DNA of 6,416 nt from an uncultured Opitutaceae bacterium (lineage in GTDB: Bacteria; Verrucomicrobiota; Verrucomicrobiia; Opitutales; Opitutaceae). Below, piece by piece: positions 1-6,154 of this stretch (position 1 is its first letter; the number at the start of each line of letters is the position of its first letter). The stretch lies in contig CAKZMS010000153.1 of assembly GCA_937128785.1 (NCBI GenBank), forward strand, positions 1 through 6,416, given 5' to 3'. Below the pieces are notes generated by a model. It searched no databases, was not told where the DNA came from, and was given only the letters and a program-made list of their open reading frames with translations. The position numbers and the translations under genes are program-made.

Positions 1-422
1 CCGGAGCCCTGCCTCCCATGGATGCAGCGACGAGCGCCGAATCCCGCGGCATCCCGGTCTACACCATCGGTGCGGGCCGCTCGGGCTACGTGCCGTTTCC
101 CATCATCAATCAGGATACCGGTGAGGTCGTGCGCTATACCCGCACGGTTTCCGAGCTCGACGAAGGCACCCTGCAGGCCATTGCCGCCGCTACCGGCGGA
201 GCCTACTTTCGCGCGGATGATGGCGACACCATTGAGTCCGCGTTCGCCGCCATCGATGCGGCCCAAAAGATCGAGTTTCGGGCGCAATCCTACCTGATCA
301 GCAGCGAGCTGTTCTTCTACTTCGCCGGTCCCGGAGCCGTGCTGCTTTTGCTCTCAGCCGGTCTCGCCAGCCGCTCCCGCTCCGCCAAACGCTCCACCCA
401 CCAAATTCTCTCCGCCACCTGA
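1..422 (+). CDS. batA: BatA-like VWA-domain membrane protein, 3' end only
   Basis: This is the C-terminal part (about 139 residues) of a von Willebrand factor A protein. The reading frame is open to the left edge, with codons starting at base 3, so the ATG at 18 is internal and not the start. Visible are the last VWA strand and helix: the GIPVYTIGAG motif (bases 48-77), then a LDEGTLQAIAAATGGAYFRA stretch. Both are characteristic of BatA aerotolerance proteins. A single C-terminal membrane segment follows at about 309-366, with a short basic tail (SRSRSAKR) predicted to be cytoplasmic. The metal-binding MIDAS residues lie outside the window. In the family, BatA is an inner-membrane protein whose VWA domain works with BatB and a MoxR ATPase. 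The stop TGA overlaps the ATG of the next gene by one base (TGATG), which indicates the same operon and coupled translation. The VWA/Bat assignment is strong. BatA rather than a BatB paralogue is inferred from its position before the batB-like gene. Confidence 0.85.
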   Translation, partial: GALPPMDAATSAESRGIPVYTIGAGRSGYVPFPIINQDTGEVVRYTRTVSELDEGTLQAIAAATGGAYFRADDGDTIESAFAAIDAAQKIEFRAQSYLISSELFFYFAGPGAVLLLLSAGLASRSRSAKRSTHQILSAT

Positions 423-2407
423 TGACCTTTCACTGGCCTCATGCTCTCTGGCTTTTGCTGCTGCCGCTCGGGTTCCTCGTTTCGGAACTCACCCGCCGCG
501 TGCGCGCAACCCAGGTGCGTCATCCCAAAATGATGCGGGCGGAGGCTTCGCCACGCGGACTTACCTTGGCGGAAAAAGGTTCGATCGCGGCCGCCATGCC
601 GCGGGTGCGTTGGCGCCTCTGGCTGGGCCTCGCCTTGACCATCACGGCATTTTCCCGGCCGCAGTGGGGCGACGTCGAGGAACCCGTGTTCGAACAGGCG
701 CGCGAGATCCTCATCGGAGTCGATCTCTCCAAGTCGATGCTCGCTCCCGATGTGACCCCCACCCGCCTCGATCGGGCCAAGCTACTCATCACGGGACTGC
801 TCGAACGTCTTGAAGGGGAACGCGTGGGTCTGACCGTTTTTGCCGGGACCTCATTTTTGCAGAGTCCCTTGAGCGCGGACTACGAAATCCTGCGCGAGTT
901 TCTGCCATCGCTGGATCCCACGTTCCTCCCCGAAGGCGGCACCGAATACGCGGCCTTGATCGATACTGCTTTGGACGCCTTCACCGAAGACTCGAACGCC
1001 GATCGTTTCTTGATCATCCTAAGCGACGGCGAATCGCAGACCGACTCGTGGCAAGCGCGCGTCCCCGAACTCAAGGAACGCGGCATTCGCGTAATCAGTC
1101 TTGGGATCGGCACGACGGAAGGCGCGATGCTACCCGACGACTCCGGCGGGTTCATCAAGGACGAGCGGGGCGCCGTGGTGCTGTCGCGCCTGAACGCCAC
1201 CACCTTGGAAGAGCTGGCTCGTCAAACGTCCGGGGTCTATCGCGACGCCAGCAACTGGGTGGACCTGGCCGATGTGCTGAGCCAAACGGTTGAAGCCGGA
1301 CGCGCCGGAGATTTCTCGGAGAGTCGATCAGCGCGGCGCATCGAGCGTTTTCAATGGGCTCTTGGCCCTGCCCTGCTGTTTCTGCTGTGGAGCGTTTGGC
1401 GGGAGTTCCCGGTTCGCCCGCGCCAACGCGCCGTCACCATTCGTCCGGCCAAATCTGTCGCGACCGTCCTGGCGATCGGCTTCGGGTTTCTCGCTGGTCT
1501 CACGCCGGACCGTGCGACCGCCCAACCCGCACCAGCCGCCGACCCCATGGAGATGATCGCGGCAGTGGAGGCTCCCCTCAATGAGTTGATCACCCGCCTG
1601 GCGGCTCAACAGGACGTGGCGGCGATCGAGTTTGCCGATGTCGCGGAGCAGACGATCACGTGGGGCAACCAGCTTCTCCAGGCCGGCCAACCGCCCCAAG
1701 TCTCCGTGATCCATGACGCGCTGGCGGCCGTGGACCTCGGCGAAACCATGGACGAAACGGTCGCTGATTGGCCTACCCTGCGGGAGGAACTCGAAAAACT
1801 GCTGGAGGAATCCGAGCAACAGCAGGAAGAGCAACAGGATCAAGAGCAGGACGGTGACGAATCTGAAGAGTCAGACGAGGGTGACTCCGAGGGCGAAGAC
1901 GGAGAGTCCGGTGAGAACGGCAGCGATCAGGAACAGGACGGCGAAAACGGCGACTCCGAAGGCGAAAAGGGCGAGAACGGAGAAAACGGGGAGCAGGGTG
2001 AGAATGGGGATGAGTCGGAGAACTCGGACTCATCCGACGGCGAACCCTCCGAAGAGGATCAGGAACAGGAACAAGGTGAAGGTTCGGAAACCCCCGAACA
2101 GGAGCAGCCCTCCGAGGAAGAACGAGAGAATGCGCAGAACGCGTTCGATCAGCCCGAAGAATCAGAGGAGCCGGAAGAGTCCCCCGAGCCTCAACCCGAA
2201 CCCCAGAGTGATCCCAACCAACCTTCTCCCGGCAACCAATCCATCGGCGGCCAACAGGTCCAGGATCAGGAAGCCAAAGACAATCCTGAGTTGGTGGTTC
2301 CGCTCCAAAAACTCGATCAACTCAAGGACCAGGATTCGCCCGCCCAACTTTATCAACTCATGCAAGATCCCAACGCCCAACCGCCCAAATCGGGCCGCGA
2401 CTGGTGA
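422..2407 (+). CDS. batB: BatB-BatC fusion: VWA-domain membrane protein with a long acidic C-terminal tail
   Basis: The protein has 661 residues, about twice the length of a usual BatB. Two N-terminal membrane segments (about 8-23 and 64-79) flank a basic loop. A VWA domain follows (about 95-275) with an intact MIDAS: D101-L-S103-K-S105, T174 in GGTEYAALIDTAL, and D202 in LSDGE. The motif MLAPDVTPTRLDRAK after the MIDAS is typical of BatB. A third membrane segment (312-326) is followed by a very basic loop, then a second hydrophobic segment (345-364) ending in ATAQ, like a signal peptide. After that come a helical region (376-462), a nearly base-free acidic Glu/Gln/Asp/Gly/Asn/Ser tract (455-595), a Pro-rich stretch, and a tail ending GRDW. 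Acidic low complexity and a terminal DW are BatC features, but I see no clear TPR. The ATG at 422 overlaps the batA stop and has no Shine-Dalgarno, so reinitiation is likely. The BatB part is secure. The BatC assignment of residues 345-661 is inferred from composition, ending and position. Confidence 0.88.
   Translation: MTFHWPHALWLLLLPLGFLVSELTRRVRATQVRHPKMMRAEASPRGLTLAEKGSIAAAMPRVRWRLWLGLALTITAFSRPQWGDVEEPVFEQAREILIGVDLSKSMLAPDVTPTRLDRAKLLITGLLERLEGERVGLTVFAGTSFLQSPLSADYEILREFLPSLDPTFLPEGGTEYAALIDTALDAFTEDSNADRFLIILSDGESQTDSWQARVPELKERGIRVISLGIGTTEGAMLPDDSGGFIKDERGAVVLSRLNATTLEELARQTSGVYRDASNWVDLADVLSQTVEAGRAGDFSESRSARRIERFQWALGPALLFLLWSVWREFPVRPRQRAVTIRPAKSVATVLAIGFGFLAGLTPDRATAQPAPAADPMEMIAAVEAPLNELITRLAAQQDVAAIEFADVAEQTITWGNQLLQAGQPPQVSVIHDALAAVDLGETMDETVADWPTLREELEKLLEESEQQQEEQQDQEQDGDESEESDEGDSEGEDGESGENGSDQEQDGENGDSEGEKGENGENGEQGENGDESENSDSSDGEPSEEDQEQEQGEGSETPEQEQPSEEERENAQNAFDQPEESEEPEESPEPQPEPQSDPNQPSPGNQSIGGQQVQDQEAKDNPELVVPLQKLDQLKDQDSPAQLYQLMQDPNAQPPKSGRDW
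1892..2010 (+). repeat. Nine-base codon repeats encoding Gly-Glu-Xaa in the BatC-like tail
   Basis: Within the acidic tract, GGN-GAR-NNN triplets recur: GED, GES, GEN at 1892-1918, GEN at 1940-1948, and five in tandem (GEK, GEN, GEN, GEQ, GEN) at 1961-2005. Third positions differ between copies (ggc, gga, ggg and ggt for Gly; gag and gaa for Glu), so the pattern is kept at protein level and does not look like a fresh slippage product. The encoded segment should be disordered and highly negative. Confidence 0.75.
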
Positions 2408-4908
2408 TGCCCATGCCTCGCTTACTTTCCCTTTGTTTCCTAATCGCCGCGATCACCGCTTCGGCTCAGTCCGTGCGCTGGCAACCCGCCGGCGGCGTGC
2501 TCGAACGCGGGCAATCAACCGACCTCGTCCTGATCTTCGAGAACTGCGTGCCCACGGCCGCTCCGGAGATTCCGTTGCCGAGCAATCTGATCCTCGGTCC
2601 GCCCCAACAGTCCAATCAGACCTCCAGCAGCATTATCAATGGACGCATCTCAACCCGTCGAATGCTGTATTTCTCCTACGCCGCCCGCCCGGGTTCCGGT
2701 GATGAAGTGAGAATTCCGTCCTTCACGGTTTCGACCGATGAAGGTGACTTCCGGGTGCCCCCGGCGGTCTATGAGGTCCGCGAGGCCACGGTGGGAGACA
2801 CCAACATTCCGGTGGCCCAGGTCGCCCAATCCCGTCTCGTGCTGGGCAACACCAACTATTGGGTCGGACAAGTTCTCCCCATCGACTACCGTCTAGAGGT
2901 CTCCGCCCGTTTCCGCGCCCAGCTGGGTGGCGAACCCGAGTGGGATCCCACTCCGTTGGTGGTTGAGGAGTGGAACGAACCCACCCGCGAGTCGATGGGC
3001 GCCGGGGGCGATGCCCGCAACATTCTTACGTATTCAACTCGCGGCTACATCAATCAGACCGGCACCTACGTCATCCCGTCGGTGCAGCAATTGGTGAACA
3101 TCGGCATCCCCACCGCCGGTTTCCTGCAGTCCCTGCGCGCGGAGCAATACGCCATCACCAGTGATTCGCCGCAAATCACGGTACAACCCCTGCCCTCACC
3201 GGCCCCGCCCACCTTCGCCGGCGCCGTGGGGGAGTTCGATTTGGTTTCCCGGGTCGTTCCCGAAACCGCCGAGGTCGGCGAACCGGTCACCTGGACCCTC
3301 GAACTGACCGGCACCGGTAATTGGCCCGACATTCCGGGACTACCCGCCCGCCAAGCTTCCTCGACCTTCCGCGTCGTCCAGCCCGACGCCAAGCGAGAGA
3401 TCCCCGATGGTCGCCTGTTTGATGGCACCATCACCGAAGACGTCGTCCTGATCCCGACCCAAACCGGCAACTTCGAATTGGGACCGGTGCAATGGACTTA
3501 TTTCGACCCGTCGACCGGCAGCTACCAAACCATTTCGGCACCGGCCACCACCCTCACCGTCACGCCGTCCACCAGCCAACCGAACCCGCCTTCGGTCGCT
3601 CCCTCTCCGGACCCGTCAGCCACGCCTCCAGCCAACCCGAATCAACCGCCCACCATCACCGCAACTCCGGCCCCAGCCTCGCCATCGGTCATGCCACTGG
3701 AGGTAATTCCCGGAACCGGAGCCGTTCTATCTCCTCTACCCCATTCGCGTATTCTGAGCATCGCCCTCGCGCTGGGTTGTTTATTCCCCCTCCTCTGGTT
3801 GGGCCTGAGCACTCAACGCGCCCGGCGCCTCGATCCCGGTCGACCGGCCCGATTGGCCCGCAAGCGACTGGGTAAAACCCTCCTCGCCGTTGCGCGTCAC
3901 GACGGCATAGATCAACACCCGCATCTCCTCGCCTGGCAGCGGGACACCGCCACCCTCTGGCAGCGCCCGGCGGCTTCCCCCCTACACGTGCTGTTCGAGG
4001 GCGACGAAGCTTGGGTCGAGTTGTGGCGAGAAGCCGAACGCGCCCTCTACGCTGAATCTGGCAAGCTCCCCGGCGACTGGGTGGTTCGAGCCCAAACCGC
4101 CCTCGCTGCCAAACGCACCGCCGGATTCCCCATCCTGCAGGTTCTGGCTCCCCGCCATCTGTTTCCGGTGGTTCTCGCCGCCCTCGCATTGGGCGCTGCG
4201 CCTGACCTCAACGCCCAAGGCTCGGGCGCTTACCAAAACGGCGAATTCGGCGAAGCGGAAGCCAGCTGGCGCACCGCCATCGCCACCAATCCCACGGACT
4301 GGAGCGCACATCACAACCGCGCTCTTGCGCTGGCGCAGCAGAACCGGTGGGACGAAGCCGGGGTGCATGCCACCGTCGCGTTCGTGCAAAATCCGCGGCA
4401 CCCGTCCACCCATTGGCATCTGGCCTATACCCTGGAACGCAGCGGTTACACCCCGCCCGTGATCGGCGGATTCATCAACCCGACCTGGTCCCATCAAGTC
4501 GCCCAGGTCGCCTCGCCCGCCGAGTGGCATCATCTCCTGCTGTTGGGAGTCGGACTCGGTGTGTTGGCATTGTCTCTCTTACTGTTGAACGCCTACGGCT
4601 ATCGCATCTTGGGGTGGAGGTTTCTGAGTTGGTTGCTCGGGCTCGCGTCCGTTGCGCTCATGGCCTCCTCCCTGTTCAGTATCCAGGTGTGGAGCACCAC
4701 GACCGACTCCCGGGCAGCGCTCACCTGGCAAGCCGGTGAACTGCGCTCCATCCCGACCGACTTGAACAGCGAGCAACAAACCACGCCACTGGCGGCAGGC
4801 TCCCTTTGCGTCGTCGAGAAGTCGTTCCTCGGCTGGCGGCAGATCTCGTTCCCCAACGGTCAAACCGGCTGGGTGCGCCAAGAGGCCCTGGTCCCCATCT
4901 GGCGCTAG
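2407..4908 (+). CDS. batD: BatD-BatE fusion: periplasmic beta-sandwich protein with TPR and SH3-like C-terminal domains
   Basis: The protein has 833 residues from the ATG at 2407, which overlaps the batB stop as TGATG. The GTG at 2404 and the ATG at 2413 are less likely starts. Residues 1-20 form a signal peptide ending ASA before Gln21. Residues 21-385 look like the BatD (oxygen tolerance) region of Ig-like beta domains, including the VGEPVTWTLELTGTGN segment near 290-305, a hallmark pattern of BatD. A Pro/Ser/Thr-rich linker (about 386-436) leads to a membrane segment (449-469) and a strongly basic cytoplasmic region with helices (to about 580). A second signal-like hydrophobic segment (585-598, then PDLNAQ) precedes TPR-type helices (about 605-690; AYQNGEFGEAEASWRTAI then NRALALAQQNRWDEA). 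Two membrane segments (about 709-728 and 739-757) and an SH3-like domain (779-833; GWRQISFPNGQTGWV) complete it. TPR, membrane pair and SH3 in that order match BatE. Expected role: membrane-anchored periplasmic scaffold of the Bat complex; the biochemical activity is unknown. The domain calls are firm, and the fusion is seen directly because the frame is continuous. Confidence 0.87.
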   Translation: MPMPRLLSLCFLIAAITASAQSVRWQPAGGVLERGQSTDLVLIFENCVPTAAPEIPLPSNLILGPPQQSNQTSSSIINGRISTRRMLYFSYAARPGSGDEVRIPSFTVSTDEGDFRVPPAVYEVREATVGDTNIPVAQVAQSRLVLGNTNYWVGQVLPIDYRLEVSARFRAQLGGEPEWDPTPLVVEEWNEPTRESMGAGGDARNILTYSTRGYINQTGTYVIPSVQQLVNIGIPTAGFLQSLRAEQYAITSDSPQITVQPLPSPAPPTFAGAVGEFDLVSRVVPETAEVGEPVTWTLELTGTGNWPDIPGLPARQASSTFRVVQPDAKREIPDGRLFDGTITEDVVLIPTQTGNFELGPVQWTYFDPSTGSYQTISAPATTLTVTPSTSQPNPPSVAPSPDPSATPPANPNQPPTITATPAPASPSVMPLEVIPGTGAVLSPLPHSRILSIALALGCLFPLLWLGLSTQRARRLDPGRPARLARKRLGKTLLAVARHDGIDQHPHLLAWQRDTATLWQRPAASPLHVLFEGDEAWVELWREAERALYAESGKLPGDWVVRAQTALAAKRTAGFPILQVLAPRHLFPVVLAALALGAAPDLNAQGSGAYQNGEFGEAEASWRTAIATNPTDWSAHHNRALALAQQNRWDEAGVHATVAFVQNPRHPSTHWHLAYTLERSGYTPPVIGGFINPTWSHQVAQVASPAEWHHLLLLGVGLGVLALSLLLLNAYGYRILGWRFLSWLLGLASVALMASSLFSIQVWSTTTDSRAALTWQAGELRSIPTDLNSEQQTTPLAAGSLCVVEKSFLGWRQISFPNGQTGWVRQEALVPIWR

Positions 4909-4912
4909 GCGG

Positions 4913-5473
4913 TCAGTCCATGGCCAGCGTCTTGCGGGCCATGCGCATCATGGATTCTTCCGGGTTAAACTCGGCCATGCGCTCGATTTCCATCCAAGCG
5001 AGTTCGTTTGATTCGTCGGAAATCACCAGCGGTTCGTCGGGATCAGCCTCGATCATAAAACGCAGATCGTAGTGCCAATGTTCCGGTTCGTGCTTCCGCG
5101 CCGGTATCAGGTGTCGATCCACGTCGAAGAGATTCCGGTCCACCCAGTGTAGTTTGGACAATCCGCTTTCCTCCTCCGCCTCCCGCATGGCCACCTGCGG
5201 CAGATCCAAGTCCCCGTCCGCGTGACCACCCAGCTGCAACCACTTGTCCAGTTTCCGATGGTGAGTGAGCAACGTGCGGCGACGAGTAGCGTCCACAATC
5301 CAAGCCGAGCCGGTGAGATGCCCCACGGCCAACGTTCTTTCCGCGCAATCCGCATGCGCCGCCACAAAGGCGATCATCGCCTCGGCCATCTCGGCTTCAT
5401 GTGCATCAGCCGCCTGAGGCAAGTGATCCCGCAGCAGAGCCATCAGGGGAGATCTCGGATCTTCTGGTTTCAT
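4913..5473 (-). CDS. NUDIX hydrolase
   Basis: The protein has 186 residues and is soluble, with no signal or membrane segment. The NUDIX box spans G83 to L105: GHADGD, then seven variable residues, then REAEEESGL. The metal-binding core R97-E98 and E101-E102 with G104 is intact. The first Glu of the canonical GX5EX7REUXEEXGU is replaced by Leu89, with Asp90 beside it. A second conserved-looking block, IPARKHEPEHWHYDLRF (123-139), is rich in His and follows the box; it may shape the substrate or metal site. The family hydrolyses nucleoside diphosphates linked to another group (X), and the substrate here cannot be read from sequence. The ATG at 5473 overlaps the stop of the LOG gene as ATGA with no Shine-Dalgarno, so it is probably translated by coupling as the second gene of an operon. 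Its stop lies 4 bases from the stop of the opposing bat operon. Confidence 0.88.
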   Translation of the reverse strand: MKPEDPRSPLMALLRDHLPQAADAHEAEMAEAMIAFVAAHADCAERTLAVGHLTGSAWIVDATRRRTLLTHHRKLDKWLQLGGHADGDLDLPQVAMREAEEESGLSKLHWVDRNLFDVDRHLIPARKHEPEHWHYDLRFMIEADPDEPLVISDESNELAWMEIERMAEFNPEESMMRMARKTLAMD

Positions 5474-6072
5474 GCGTCAGTGCTCGATGGCGCTGGCCCG
5501 CTGCGCCAGAGTGAATCCGCCTCAAAGGCCGCCGGATTTTCCAACAGAGGCCACACCTCTGCCGCCGTCTGCGCCACCCCGAACAAGGTGCCGAATTCGG
5601 CGGATTTGAAACGATCCGCGATCATGCGTTCAAAGTAGGCCAGCAGCCCGTCGTAGTATCCGTCCTGATTCACCAGCACCAGCGGCTTGTCGTGGAGCGC
5701 CAACCCCCGCTCCACCATGATTTCGCTCACTTCCTCCAGCGTGCCAATGCCCCCGGGCAACGTAATGAAGGCATCCGCCCGTTCCGCCATGAGACGCTTG
5801 CGCTCGCGCATGGAATCCACGGTGACCAGTTCGTCGGCCTCGTGAAATGCGAGTTCCCGCTCCTTCATGAACTCGGGAATGATGCCCACCACCTTGCCGC
5901 CGGCGGCCTTGGTCGCACGGGCGACGGCCCCCATGGTGCCCGCATTCCCTCCTCCGTAAATCAATCCCCAGCCCCGCTCTGCCAATCCCCGACCGATCGC
6001 TTCGCCGACCGCGTAATACTTGGGATCCAGGTCCCGACTGGAGGAGCAATAAACGCAGATGAGTTTGGGCAT
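5470..6072 (-). CDS. LOG family protein (probable nucleoside 5'-monophosphate phosphoribohydrolase, TIGR00730 type)
   Basis: The protein has 200 residues, close to the family norm. It has a Rossmann-like fold beginning PKLICVYCSSS, then YGGGNAGTMG (39-48), SMRERK (87-92) and PGGIGTLEE (106-114). These are the phosphate- and ribose-binding and catalytic motifs of LOG enzymes, with Arg89 and Glu114 as the likely catalytic residues. Characterised members remove ribose 5-phosphate from cytokinin riboside or adenosine monophosphates to release the free base. In bacteria without cytokinin signalling the role is usually taken as nucleotide salvage or detoxification, so the substrate here is inferred. 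The ATG at 6072 was chosen because the family starts at MPKxICVY and an A-rich GGAAAAGAAAACA stretch precedes it. An upstream in-frame GTG at 6087 would add five residues but lies inside a 10-base repeat. The gene leads a two-gene operon with the NUDIX gene (ATGA overlap). Confidence 0.92.
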   Translation of the reverse strand: MPKLICVYCSSSRDLDPKYYAVGEAIGRGLAERGWGLIYGGGNAGTMGAVARATKAAGGKVVGIIPEFMKERELAFHEADELVTVDSMRERKRLMAERADAFITLPGGIGTLEEVSEIMVERGLALHDKPLVLVNQDGYYDGLLAYFERMIADRFKSAEFGTLFGVAQTAAEVWPLLENPAAFEADSLWRSGPAPSSTDA

Positions 6073-6154
6073 TGTTTTCTTTTCCACAGATGAACACGGA
6101 TAGACACGAATAATCTGCCGCTAACGCAAATCGTAACCCCAGTCTTCTTCAGCC
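6073..6154. promoter_or_regulatory. Divergent intergenic region between the LOG and GluQRS genes
   Basis: This 82-base gap separates two divergent starts, so it should hold both promoters. I could not pick convincing -35/-10 pairs on either strand. It contains an AT-rich stretch (tgttttctttt) just upstream of the LOG start and the three 10-base repeat units listed separately. It is visibly more AT-rich than the flanking genes. Promoter content is inferred from gene orientation only. Confidence 0.5.
6085..6114. repeat. Three tandem 10-base units (CACAGATGAA / CACGGATAGA / CACGAATAAT)
   Basis: The units start at 6085, 6095 and 6105. All begin with CAC, and all have A at unit positions 6 and 9, with T at position 7. 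The string resembles the CACAGATGAACACGGAT-type sequence that, from memory, recurs in intergenic regions of many bacterial genomes. It sits between divergent genes. The LOG gene's alternative GTG start (6087 on the minus strand) falls within the first unit, which argues against that start. Confidence 0.65.

Noticed and set aside
1328..1843. A 171-residue minus-strand frame opposite batB
   Set aside because: It has no recognisable motif. Its Leu/Phe-rich start is the reverse complement of Glu/Gln codons in the acidic tract.
2431..2440. A lipoprotein signal around Cys10 of BatD-BatE
   Set aside because: The cysteine is only ten residues from the start and lies inside the hydrophobic core. Cleavage after ASA at residue 20 is the better reading.
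1713..2702. A 329-residue open frame on the plus strand overlapping the acidic tail of batB and the start of batD
   Set aside because: It is rich in Arg, Lys, Thr, Asn and Pro, as expected from a shifted reading of Glu/Asp/Gly codons. It crosses the batB/batD junction and has no domain or start signal. It is a shadow of the biased composition.
3982..4533. A 183-residue minus-strand frame opposite the batD-batE gene
   Set aside because: The sense strand carries clear TPR and BatD-E features. The antisense frame has a Gly/Arg-rich composition typical of GC-rich antisense shadows.
6072..6087. GTG at 6087 as the start of the LOG gene
   Set aside because: It lies in the 10-base repeat, and the added MEKKT residues are not part of the family N-terminus, which begins at MPKxICVY. 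The ATG at 6072 fits better.
6073..6154. A sigma-70 promoter for the LOG gene built on TTGCGT and TATTCG or GTCTAT
   Set aside because: The spacings (11 or 18) and matches to consensus are too poor to support a specific call.
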